Shown here: piece by piece, positions 32,793 through 40,765 of the stretch
Layout of the letters: the number at the start of each line of letters is the position of its first letter
Numbering within the stretch: position 1 is the first letter of the stretch
DNA from: Oscillatoria salina IIICB1
Lineage (GTDB): Bacteria > Cyanobacteriota > Cyanobacteriia > Cyanobacteriales > SIO1D9
Assembly: GCF_020144665.1 (NCBI RefSeq)
Contig: NZ_JAAHBQ010000038.1
Location: 44,217-108,216 of the forward strand
Direction: 5' to 3'
DNA: 64,000 nt
Program-made: the position numbers and the translations under genes
The notes under the pieces: generated by a model
Database searches by the model: none
What the model saw: the letters and a program-made list of their open reading frames with translations, nothing else
Told to the model about the DNA's origin: nothing

Positions 32793-34172
32793 TCACATTG
32801 CGGTCAAAGTGGTAAAGTCTAAGCGAAAATTTTCCAGAATTTCAAGAAATTTTTTCTGCTTAGGCATTTCAATTTTACGAATTGATTCAATCTCCGAAAG
32901 CTCAGGTGTCAACCTCAAATCGTAATGGCGTAATAAATGTGAAAGTAGTATCTTCATCAACATCTGAGCAAATCCAAAACCAAGACAGTTATGAACACCT
33001 CCCCCAAAACCCACTAGGGAAAAGGGATATTGTTTGTCTTCCTCGCGAGGTGGCGCAAAACGCTCTGGATCGAAGCTATTGGGCTCGGAATAAATTTCGC
33101 TCATACGATGTGTGAGTAGTGGTGAGACAGCAACATACCAGCCTGCTGGAATATGGTATTCTCCATATTCAATATCTTTAACTACACCACGAAAGAAGAA
33201 AGGACTTGGAGGATATAAACGTTCTACTTCTTTGAGTACATAGGTCATCTGAGTAAACTGTTTGAGATGTTCTAAAGCGAGCACTTTCTCCCCACAAATT
33301 TGCTTTTGTTCCTGGCGCAGGCGTTCGCGCCATGTGGGATTAGCAGACAACTCAAATATGAGTGAAGATATCAACACAGGGGTAGTTGTATAAGCGCCAT
33401 TTAGCAGTGATAATGCTTCATCAATAACCTCTGATTCGCTTAAAGAATTGCCATCTTCATCAACTGCCACTAGCAAAAAACTTAGAGCATCTCGATACTT
33501 TTGCAAATTACCTTGGCTTTTACGTTCGGCAATAATTGTTTTTAACAAAGCTCGCAACTGACGAGAGGCATTCCGAGCGCGACCATAAGCTGTTAGAGGA
33601 ATATCCAGGCGCAATACTGTCATGAATCCTTCGCTAAGTGTTTTAAAGACCTGACTAATATCCTCAACTTCATTCTCTCTTTCTATTCCCAGAAAAAGCC
33701 TGATACTCACGCTTAGGATGAGCTTGCGCAACTCTTCAAGTAGAGGTATTGTACCCCCCTCTGCCCAGTCTTTGAGGAAGGATTGGATGACGTAGTCCAT
33801 AGTCTTAAAGTAGTATTCGGCTACTACTTGCCCACTGAAAGCGGGAGCCATTAGACGACGTCGGCGACGATGCTCTTGCCCATCATACATAAAGATGGGT
33901 CTTCCCACAAAGGGCTCAAGCACAAACTTCCAGCCTAAGTAAGCAGATAGATTATCAGCTTTTTCTTGCATAAAGAGTTTGTTGGCATCGGGACCAACTA
34001 AAATAGCGCATTTCTTACCTGTAAGAGATGATTTGAAGACAGGACCATAACGCTGGAAACGTTCCCAAAGAAAACTGTATCCATCTCTCGTAAACAGTTC
34101 CAGAGTTTCTCCTAATAAAGGAAGTCCATAGCTACCAGGCATTTCCTCTGCTGATTTCAACTGCTGTATCAT
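32793..34172 (-). CDS. Cytochrome P450, first gene of the cluster
   Basis: 459 residues. The haem-ligand loop FGGGVHNCLGFGFAQ contains Cys396, and the ExxR motif is seen in KEVERLYP near residue 310. The overall look (FDPERFAPPREE, short N-terminus without membrane anchor) resembles cyanobacterial CYP120-like soluble P450s. The I-helix segment reads NGAYTTTP where most P450s have A-G-x-E/D-T-T: the acidic residue that helps proton delivery is Tyr. This may change the chemistry or slow normal monooxygenation. A purine-rich AAGGA ribosome binding site five bases before the ATG supports the start. It heads the co-directional cluster and would act as an oxidative tailoring enzyme. Confidence 0.92.
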   Translation of the reverse strand: MIQQLKSAEEMPGSYGLPLLGETLELFTRDGYSFLWERFQRYGPVFKSSLTGKKCAILVGPDANKLFMQEKADNLSAYLGWKFVLEPFVGRPIFMYDGQEHRRRRRLMAPAFSGQVVAEYYFKTMDYVIQSFLKDWAEGGTIPLLEELRKLILSVSIRLFLGIERENEVEDISQVFKTLSEGFMTVLRLDIPLTAYGRARNASRQLRALLKTIIAERKSQGNLQKYRDALSFLLVAVDEDGNSLSESEVIDEALSLLNGAYTTTPVLISSLIFELSANPTWRERLRQEQKQICGEKVLALEHLKQFTQMTYVLKEVERLYPPSPFFFRGVVKDIEYGEYHIPAGWYVAVSPLLTHRMSEIYSEPNSFDPERFAPPREEDKQYPFSLVGFGGGVHNCLGFGFAQMLMKILLSHLLRHYDLRLTPELSEIESIRKIEMPKQKKFLEILENFRLDFTTLTAM

Positions 34173-34177
34173 TGAAA

Positions 34178-34190
34178 TCCTTCCGCCTCC
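34178..34190 (-). promoter_or_regulatory. Strong ribosome binding site of the P450 gene
   Basis: On the minus strand GGAGGCGGAAGGA precedes the ATG by five bases, with two consecutive Shine-Dalgarno-like stretches. It is the best ribosome binding site of the cluster and fits the first gene of a long operon. Confidence 0.6.
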
Positions 34191-34462
34191 TCATGAATGT
34201 TATACCGATTTGTTGTTTAGCTGAAAGCAAATGAAATTTACATCTCACGCGTAGGGAACTAATCAAACCTCAAAAATTATATCAGTTGCTTGACTCGATC
34301 TTTAGAAAATAAATTGCCAATTTTTAGTGAAATATCCGAGATATTTGGGTTCCCTTCCTTCGCGTTATTTTATTTTTTTTTTTTGTTTTGTTGCTTCTAT
34401 CGCTTGTATTAATTAGGATAATTTCTGTTTTTTGTGCTTTGTTTTGAAGACTTTATCAAAGT

Positions 34463-34503
34463 GTTTACATCATCTCTCAAACCAGGGAGGCATCACTGTA
34501 CGA
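34463..34503. repeat. Copy 2 of the 41-bp direct repeat, upstream of the cluster
   Basis: Partner of 3639-3679. Within the overlapping relic frame it encodes S-Y-S-D-A-S-L-V-stop, compared with S-Y-R-D-A-S-L-F-stop in the KamA-family gene; several differences are silent. The 14 bases after the stop codon are also shared. Confidence 0.75.
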
Positions 34504-34602
34504 GTTGTCTATAAACTCTAGATAACCTAAGAAGGGAGTCTTCTCAGGAAGACATTCTTTTAGCTGTCGGTTAGTTAATTTGATAACTATATGGCTAAAG
34601 AG
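34477..34602 (-). pseudogene. Relic C-terminus of a protein ending like the KamA-family enzyme
   Basis: An open stretch of 41 codons without a start, closed upstream by a TAG. The translation runs from LFSHIVIKLT through CLPEKTPFLGYLEFIDN to SYSDASLV. Its end matches the last residues of the aminomutase at 3653, and EKTPF-LGYLEFID can be aligned with EKKFFYRDLDSIE of that protein. I read it as the remaining 3' end of a second, otherwise lost kamA-like gene. An unrelated small gene that happens to share the tail cannot be excluded. Confidence 0.4.
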
Positions 34603-34633
34603 CTAACTCCATCAACAGTTGAAAGCTTAGAAA

Positions 34634-34771
34634 TCACCTCTGGCTAGGTAACAAAGGATCTGTTAAGGCAAGAGGACTCGCCTCACCATCTGCTAATTCT
34701 ACTGGACACGACATTTGACTAATGAGGTTGTTATCAATCAGTTGATTAACAACCTTAACCTTTAAAGTCAT
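34634..34771 (-). CDS. Possible 45-residue peptide ORF in the leader of the cluster
   Basis: ATG to TGA, 45 residues, starting MTLKVKVVNQLIDNN and ending DPLLPSQR. It is too short for ordinary gene finding. The composition looks protein-like (hydrophobic/charged N-terminal half, then a Ser-Cys-Pro turn and an acidic Gly-containing segment). A candidate promoter lies 70-100 bases upstream. No good ribosome binding site is seen. A perfect 9-bp inverted repeat (34725-34733 / 34747-34755) lies inside the frame. It could be a leader peptide, a small regulator or chance; I do not recognise it. Confidence 0.25.
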   Translation of the reverse strand: MTLKVKVVNQLIDNNLISQMSCPVELADGEASPLALTDPLLPSQR

Positions 34772-35218
34772 GATATTAAGCTTAGTTAAGTTTGTCAGTT
34801 ACTAACTAGTTATAAGTTAACGATGAGGGCGATAAGTCGCCTATAAAGCAGACTGGATAAGGGAAACAATCCTAAGCCCTTAAGAATGATGAACCTTTTT
34901 CCGAGATCGAAAAGCTGTAAATTCTTGGACTACTTCCTCGAAAAAGGTTAAATAGTAGAGTTTTTAGCCTGAGTGTCACATCTGAGAATTTTAAAGTTAC
35001 TAACTTAACAAACTTGAAAAAGTTAGTAACCTTGAATAATTCAGCGTTCTTTACCCATCCTCATACTGGATACATATATGGATGGGGAAGCAACTCTAGT
35101 AGCGGATTTTGAGGCGATCGCCCTATTTTCAAAAGTGTCAACGTAGCTACAGGTTCGCTGTACAAGATCGCGTAGAATCAGAAATAGGCGATCGCTAAGA
35201 CTTTAATCGCTACAACCA
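34772..35218. other. Gene-free leader region with several hairpins
   Basis: No protein-like frame was recognised. It contains a perfect 11-bp inverted repeat (34996-35006 / 35020-35030, GTTACTAACTT), a 13-bp near-perfect one (34892-34905 / 34937-34949, AACCTTTTTCCGAG) and a HIP1-containing inverted repeat (about 35114-35128 / 35182-35195) just downstream of the NB-ARC/WD40 stop codon. These may be terminators of the gene on the right or regulatory structures for the cluster on the left. Confidence 0.5.
34841..34869 (-). promoter_or_regulatory. Candidate sigma-70-type promoter reading toward the cluster
   Basis: On the minus strand TTGTTT and TTATAG are separated by exactly 17 bases. Overlapping its downstream edge is the inverted repeat GGCGACTTATCGCC (34828-34841), which could be an operator or the start of a 5' hairpin. 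It lies about 700 bases before the P450, so a long leader or a second promoter nearer the P450 would be needed. Confidence 0.3.
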
Positions 35219-38200
35219 CTAGGATTTAAAGGGTTCAGCTATTCTCTGAGTGGGGTTATACCCAGTAGCATCTTGGTCATCAATTGCTCCTAAAGCTTTC
35301 AATCGCGCGCGCTGCGCCTTAGTTAAACCGAGGGCATTTGTAATCTTCATGCCTTCGTAAGGTCTTTCACTTCTAAGGACTTTGAGACATTCACCCGTGT
35401 CGATATCCCAAAACCGAATCGTTCGGTCTTCACTACTACTAGCTAGCACAGGTGTGGACTTTCCAGGTAATACGGTGAAGGCAACACAATAAACCCACTT
35501 TGTATGTCCTACTAACAATCTCAGACATTGACCAGTGCGAGCATCCCAAATTCTGAGGGTTGGTTCCATAGCCGCACTGACGAGTTTCTTACTATCCCGA
35601 CTGTAGGCAACAGAGACAACGGGACTAGTATGTCCCTGTAACTGCTTGAGGCATTGACCCGTCGCGACATCCCAAATGCGAATTGAACAATTTTCTGCAC
35701 TACTAGCTATGGTTTGACCTTCTGGGCTAAACGCGAGCGACCAGATCCCATCGAACATGAGCGACCAAACCCAATCAGAGTGACTCTGGAGTATCTTCAG
35801 ACATTTACCTGTATGAACGTCCCATAGGCGTATCCCCTGGTCGATACCATAACTGGCTAAACATTGTCCATCTGGACTATAGGTGACGGCGATCGCTGGA
35901 CTCGTTTGCTCTAAAACAAATTGACATTGACCTGTTTTGAGGTTCCAAATACGTACACTTTGATCCACGCTACAACTGGCTAAATTTGGTTCGGTGGGAC
36001 TATAGGCAACTGACCAGACGAAACTGGTATGCCCCTGGAACGTTCGTACACACTCACCCGTACTAACCCGCCACAGTTTGACAAAACCGTCTACCCCAGC
36101 ACTTGCTACCGTTTGAGCATCAGGACTAAAGGCAACAGCGCGAACCCAGACTTGATGTCCTCTAAGCCTTCTTAAGCAGCAACCCGTGGGCACATCCCAC
36201 AGTTTTAGAGTTTGGTCTTCACCGCTACTGACGAGGGTTCGACCATCAGGGCTAAAGGCGATAGCCCATACCCCGCTACTATATCCTCGCCGAGTTTTTA
36301 GGCACTGTCCTGTATGCAGATCCCATACTTTCAACGTTTGTCCTTCATCACTACTGATCAAGGTTTGGCAGTTACCACTAAACAAAACTACTCGTACCCC
36401 ATATTCGTGACCCCATAACGTCCTGAGCAGTTGACCCGTGTTGATATCCCATATTTTAACCGTTCGATCGGCACTGCAACTGGCTATTATTGGCTGATTG
36501 GGACTGCACGCTACCCACCAGATCCAATCTTGATGCGCTTTAAACTTTCTCAAGCACTGTCCGGATTCTAGATCCCACCAAGCTAAGCTGCAATCCATCC
36601 CACCGCTGATGAGCATTCGACCATCCGGACTAAAGCTGATGGAAGACCATACAGTATTTGGATAAGCAGGTAATGTTCTCACTACTTCACCTGTCGCAAC
36701 CTCCCAAAAATTGATATTTCCCACAACAGCAACGCTACCAGCTAAGATTTGACCGTTAGGACTGAATCTGAGGGAGATCGGCCAACTGGGACGTTCTGAT
36801 AAGGTTCTCAACACTTGCCCCGTGTTCAGATTCCAGAGTTTGATTGTACAATCGGCACTGCTACTAGCAAGGGTCTGACCATCTGGGCTAACAGCTAAAG
36901 ACCAAATGACATTTTGATGTGCTTGCAAGGTTTGACAACATTGACCCGTGGCAACATCCCACTGTTTAATCAGGCAGTCATCCCCGCCACTAATCAGGGT
37001 TTTCCCATCACAACTAAACTCAATCGAACGAATAGTTCCTGTGTGGGCTGCCCAAGCTAGAAGCGGCTGTCCATCGCTAGCCCGCCACAAACAAATTTCA
37101 CCATGAGTATCAGATGAGGCAATTAGCTTACCATCGTGACTGATAGCTAGGGAATAAATATGGCTGAAGTTTTCGGTGAAAGTAGATTTGGATAAGTCTG
37201 AACTAGAAAAATTACAATTGCGTAAAATTACTCCTTCAAGATCTGCTTGCCAAATAGTTAGATAGGAAAAATCTTGATTGCTCAGATCGCACTTGAGGTA
37301 ACGTAGTAAATTAATTGTGTTTCCCCCTGCATATCCGGTTTCAATAGCTAGCTTACCTTGTAAGCTTGAGAGGATTTTGAGCAATCGGTCTTTGAGCTTA
37401 TCTCTAGTCCCAAATGTTTGCAGAAGGTGTTCGGCAATCGGTTTAAGGATGAGCTTAATTTGGGTTTCCTTGATATAGTCTTTGGCTTTTGCTTGGATTA
37501 AGGCATAAGTTTTGAAATCAGCAATGGCTTCGTTTTGAATTTCCCAGCCTATGTGTTGAACTAATCGTTTTGTCAGATACTCGATGAGGACAGGTTGCAG
37601 CGTAAACAGCGTTTGGCTTTTTTCAATGAGGGAGCGTCGTTCTAAAGTTTCTAAAACTGCTAAGACTCGATCGAGAAAGCAAGGGAATAGCAAATTAGAC
37701 TGGAGTTGGGCAATGGTGATTGGTTCGCGATCGACCGCTAGCCAATACATTATTTCTTTCTCTAGGTCTGATAAGCGATGGAATTGCTGGTCAAGGAGAT
37801 CTTGAATATCTCCAAAAACGATAGTACCTTGAGCAAGAAATTGAGCGATATCACCGTTAAATAAATCACGAATCGTCGTAGTGACAATTTTCAAGGCTAG
37901 AGGGTTACCTCCATAGGAGTGAACTAACTGCTGCCATTCATTTTCTGTCCCAGAGAAGTTGCCTTTACTACTAAAGATTGCTAGCCCCTCTTTGGCGGTT
38001 AAACCTGATAGTTGCCAAGTGCGTACAGGTAATGCTTCTCCTTCAAGAATTGCTACTTCTTTGGGCTTTTCTCGAGTGGTGAGTACCAAGCAACTTTGAT
38101 GAGGTGAGTCTCCTATTCGTCGAAAGAGTTCACTATAGCCTTGATGACCAGTAAGAGTGTTGCCTCCCATGTGAGTAGCTAAGACAGTCTCTGCATTATC

Positions 38201-38875
38201 GAGGATAATCAGACAGCGATGCTTTTGGAGGTAGTCTAATAGTCTAGAAATACGATCGCCGATCGCTTCAGGTAAATCGATGTCCTGCTGGTGGGAGAGG
38301 AATTGGATTAAAGTTGCTAAGAGGGATTCTAGGGAAGGCGCGTTGTGAAGCGATCGCCAAATCACATAGTCAAATTGTTGCTGTATTTGTTGGGCTAATT
38401 TAATTGACAAAGCTGTTTTGCCTATGCCACCCATACCTAGCAAGGCAACTAATCGGCATTGATCTTGAACGATCCACTGCTTGAGTGTCACTAACTCTTC
38501 AATACGTCCATAGAAAAGGGAAACGTCAATTGCTTCTCCCCAATCTATTTGATTTTGAATTGGGGATTTTAAGCGAGAAAGAGTTTGTGTTCTGTGGTGT
38601 TGATTTGAGGTTGAAGAGTTTTCTCTCAGGGCGAACTGCGTAAGCCTCGAGTGTACGTTACTTTTTGTCACTTTCTCGCCTAGGGTGGCAGAGAGGAGTT
38701 TCCAAAGCCGGAAGCCGACATATTTAACATACCCATCATCGTAGCCTGCACTTTGAGCAATTTCGGAATAAGTTTTTTGCTCCCAAACTTGCAGGAAAAC
38801 AAGTCTTTGAATTTCATTTAAAGACTCTTTTCCCACAATTGTTTCTAGGGTTGCCAGAGCTTCTTCAGCAGTCAT
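35219..38875 (-). CDS. STAND/NLR-like protein: N-terminal helix-turn-helix, NB-ARC ATPase, WD40 double propeller
   Basis: 1218 residues. Residues 1-80 resemble the small helical domain at the start of many cyanobacterial NB-ARC proteins (QKTYSEIAQSAGYDDGYVKYVG). After a linker comes an NB-ARC NTPase with the P-loop LLGMGGIGKTALS near residue 147, Walker B LIILDN near 228 and GGNPLALK near 326. A short pentapeptide-like stretch (LEGVILRNCNFSSSDLSKSTF, near 548-568) precedes about 14 WD40 repeats, enough for two seven-bladed propellers. One repeat carries a small internal duplication (VWSLMFDGIWSLAFS). Such proteins sense a ligand with the repeats and oligomerise through the ATPase; many bacterial relatives act in antiphage defence or signalling. 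No separate effector domain is visible at the N-terminus apart from the helical domain. It is upstream of, and co-directional with, the cluster, but about 1 kb away, so co-regulation is uncertain. Confidence 0.9.
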   Translation of the reverse strand: MTAEEALATLETIVGKESLNEIQRLVFLQVWEQKTYSEIAQSAGYDDGYVKYVGFRLWKLLSATLGEKVTKSNVHSRLTQFALRENSSTSNQHHRTQTLSRLKSPIQNQIDWGEAIDVSLFYGRIEELVTLKQWIVQDQCRLVALLGMGGIGKTALSIKLAQQIQQQFDYVIWRSLHNAPSLESLLATLIQFLSHQQDIDLPEAIGDRISRLLDYLQKHRCLIILDNAETVLATHMGGNTLTGHQGYSELFRRIGDSPHQSCLVLTTREKPKEVAILEGEALPVRTWQLSGLTAKEGLAIFSSKGNFSGTENEWQQLVHSYGGNPLALKIVTTTIRDLFNGDIAQFLAQGTIVFGDIQDLLDQQFHRLSDLEKEIMYWLAVDREPITIAQLQSNLLFPCFLDRVLAVLETLERRSLIEKSQTLFTLQPVLIEYLTKRLVQHIGWEIQNEAIADFKTYALIQAKAKDYIKETQIKLILKPIAEHLLQTFGTRDKLKDRLLKILSSLQGKLAIETGYAGGNTINLLRYLKCDLSNQDFSYLTIWQADLEGVILRNCNFSSSDLSKSTFTENFSHIYSLAISHDGKLIASSDTHGEICLWRASDGQPLLAWAAHTGTIRSIEFSCDGKTLISGGDDCLIKQWDVATGQCCQTLQAHQNVIWSLAVSPDGQTLASSSADCTIKLWNLNTGQVLRTLSERPSWPISLRFSPNGQILAGSVAVVGNINFWEVATGEVVRTLPAYPNTVWSSISFSPDGRMLISGGMDCSLAWWDLESGQCLRKFKAHQDWIWWVACSPNQPIIASCSADRTVKIWDINTGQLLRTLWGHEYGVRVVLFSGNCQTLISSDEGQTLKVWDLHTGQCLKTRRGYSSGVWAIAFSPDGRTLVSSGEDQTLKLWDVPTGCCLRRLRGHQVWVRAVAFSPDAQTVASAGVDGFVKLWRVSTGECVRTFQGHTSFVWSVAYSPTEPNLASCSVDQSVRIWNLKTGQCQFVLEQTSPAIAVTYSPDGQCLASYGIDQGIRLWDVHTGKCLKILQSHSDWVWSLMFDGIWSLAFSPEGQTIASSAENCSIRIWDVATGQCLKQLQGHTSPVVSVAYSRDSKKLVSAAMEPTLRIWDARTGQCLRLLVGHTKWVYCVAFTVLPGKSTPVLASSSEDRTIRFWDIDTGECLKVLRSERPYEGMKITNALGLTKAQRARLKALGAIDDQDATGYNPTQRIAEPFKS

Positions 38876-39359
38876 AGGTTTTTACTGTCTTTTACTTGAG
38901 CCATTTCTCAGGTTAAAGCTTCTTGGCGCAGAGTTGTTTAACTGAACTGTTTAAGCAAGCAATTTTAGGAAGCTCTAACCAATTAGTTCTTCGCTCTGAT
39001 TTTACAGCATATCGAACCCTGGAACTACGCTACTATCTTTAGTCCGCGCTCTCTTTTTCCCGCGATCGCACCCCCAGACGATTTGGCTTTTTCCTAAGTG
39101 TCAGATTTAGATAACTGTGCTGATGGATTTGGAACGCCACCCACCAATCGCCCTCTGAGAAAACTGTAAAGCTACAAATTTAGCCGCCTGGTTGAAGAAG
39201 CATTTCGGAGTTTGGAGGGGTTGCTCGCAAACTCTCTTATTTTTTATGCTCAAGGAATGACTTAATTAGCGCCTTGGTTTTTTTCGGCAAAGCTCTTCAT
39301 TATTTATCTAGAAATAGTCCTTGATTTTTGACAGTTACCTCTCTTCGCCTTGGTTTTTT
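38876..39359. other. Intergenic region without recognised gene
   Basis: No protein-like frame was recognised. It holds a 15-bp direct repeat CGCCTTGGTTTTTTT (39270-39284 and 39346-39360) and a 7-bp hairpin (39208-39214 / 39228-39234) followed on the plus strand by a T-rich run, which looks like a factor-independent terminator for plus-strand transcription although no plus-strand gene precedes it. Confidence 0.4.
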
Positions 39360-40187
39360 TTAATAATAAACTCGTCGAAATTCTTCAAGGAGTTTACGTG
39401 TTAATTCGCCAACAGAGCCTTTACCAATAACGAAATCGTCTATTTTAGTAACTCCCAGAATGCGCTTGGTTGTACCAGTGGCAAAAACCTCTTGGGCTGA
39501 ATAAAGTTCTTGAAGTGAAACAGGTCTTACTTCAATGTCAATTCCCAGCGATTCGGAAAGTTCAATTACTTTGTTACGCGTTACCCCAACTAGGATAGAA
39601 TCCCCTGGTGCGATCAGTTTGCGATCGGCAAAAAGAAAAATGTTCCAAGTTGTTCCTTCCGTGACGTATCCATCGAAATTCACGAAAACCGAATCATCGA
39701 AGCCAGCTTTTTTGGCATCTGTATATCCGATTATCGATGGTAGAAAGTTAAGATTCTTAACCTTGGGAAATACCCGAGAATAATTAACAGACTTCAAAGA
39801 AAGCCCTTTTGAGTATTTACTTTCTTCGGGAAAATCAAGTGGTGTTACAAAGATAACTAGATTGGGTTTACAAGTTTCTATACTGTAACTAGGCACCTCA
39901 CCGACACCACGTGTAATGGTAATGCGGATTCGCCCATTTCGTCCCTCGGTTCGGTGAAATGTCTCTTTAGTCAGCTCGATCAGCTCGCTTTTTGACCAAG
40001 GATGTTTTAGGGAGATGGAACTACAGCCTTCAATAAGACGATCTAGATGTTCATCAAGCCACCAAATTTTTTCATTAACGGCGGCAATAGTATCAAATAC
40101 TCCATCGCCGTAAAGAAATCCATGATCGAATATAGAAATTGTCGCTTCATTAGAATTCAGAAATTTTCCGTTGATGCAGACAGTCAT
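39360..40187 (-). CDS. Class IV PLP-dependent aminotransferase / aminodeoxychorismate lyase family
   Basis: 275 residues from the ATG at 40187 (MTVCINGKF), which is where family members begin; the frame extends to 40235 but the extra 16 residues do not fit. The family features FDHGFLYGDGVFDT near 22-35, a candidate PLP lysine in KVKNLNFLPS near residue 140, and the cofactor-binding TEGTTWNIF near 175 are all present. The family includes branched-chain and D-amino acid aminotransferases and 4-amino-4-deoxychorismate lyase (PabC). The next gene upstream on the same strand is a chorismate-binding synthase, which favours a PabC role in p-aminobenzoate synthesis, but about 580 bases separate the two. 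Substrate not certain. Confidence 0.82.
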   Translation of the reverse strand: MTVCINGKFLNSNEATISIFDHGFLYGDGVFDTIAAVNEKIWWLDEHLDRLIEGCSSISLKHPWSKSELIELTKETFHRTEGRNGRIRITITRGVGEVPSYSIETCKPNLVIFVTPLDFPEESKYSKGLSLKSVNYSRVFPKVKNLNFLPSIIGYTDAKKAGFDDSVFVNFDGYVTEGTTWNIFLFADRKLIAPGDSILVGVTRNKVIELSESLGIDIEVRPVSLQELYSAQEVFATGTTKRILGVTKIDDFVIGKGSVGELTRKLLEEFRRVYY

Positions 40188-40316
40188 GATTAAATACCTA
40201 AATAGATCGTTGAGAAAAAATTTCCACCCCGTCAAATAATAGCAGACTGCGTCTTAATTTATTTGTTCGAGATTTTTAAGACGCTTTCTCTCTTAACTAA
40301 TCGAGATATTCACTGA

Positions 40317-40445
40317 TCTTCAATTCTAGAGCATTTTGGTACTTTGAAAAAACTGGAAAAAAATATTATACAGGATCGGCAAAGTTTTTACATCAACCGA
40401 ACCGATGATGACATAGACAACTGGGATGTCGATGCTTCCATGTAA
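40317..40445 (+). pseudogene. Short protein-like frame without start codon
   Basis: An open stretch of 42 codons on the plus strand, bounded by TGA upstream and TAA downstream, with no ATG at its beginning (one in-frame TTG). The translation contains EKNIIQDRQSFYINRTDDDI and ends DNWDVDASM. It reads like the acidic C-terminus of a protein, so it may be a gene remnant. Family not recognised. Confidence 0.22.
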
Positions 40446-40544
40446 ATATTTTCGATGAAGTCTTTTGCAAAACCAAAGCTCCAAAAAAGGATTTAGGAAG
40501 TATTCAGGGGGATTATTAGGAGAAAGCGAGCGCAAAAATCTCTC

Positions 40545-40703
40545 TCAAATGACATAAAATGCTGTGGGGTTAATATGCCAGCGATTATACCACTTCTTGG
40601 TTTCTGCTTGAGGATCTTGAATTAACGCTCTCAGACTAGGATCGGTAAATCGAAGAAGCGATCGCGTTTCCTTTGGATGGCTGTTTACCCATTCCCAAAT
40701 CGA
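40545..40703 (-). pseudogene. Protein-like frame without start codon (gene remnant)
   Basis: An open stretch of 52 codons between TAG and TGA with no start codon. The translation has SIWEWVNSHPKETRSLLRF, then TDPSLRALIQDPQAETKKW and YNRWHINPTAFYVI. The residue composition and absence of low complexity argue for a coding origin. It lies just downstream of the chorismate-binding synthase gene. Family not recognised; I read it as the C-terminal fragment of a lost gene. Confidence 0.35.
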
Positions 40704-40734
40704 CTACTCGATATGAATATAGATTTATCAATTT

Positions 40735-40760
40735 GTAGAGATGTAGCAATACTACGTCTC
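40735..40760. repeat. Palindrome of the GTAGAGACG...CGTCTCTAC family (degenerate copy)
   Basis: GTAGAGATGTAG and CTACGTCTC arms around a short loop, immediately after the stop of the chorismate-binding synthase. Related copies lie at 44478, 50833 and 52647. Confidence 0.55.
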
Positions 40761-40765
40761 GATAA

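Noticed and set aside
34367..34385. Long T run upstream of the P450
   Set aside because: No stable hairpin precedes it on either strand, so it cannot be called a terminator; treated as AT-rich leader DNA.
40326..40535. 69-residue minus-strand frame
   Set aside because: Composition is unconvincing and the plus strand of the same DNA carries a more protein-like frame; no start signal.
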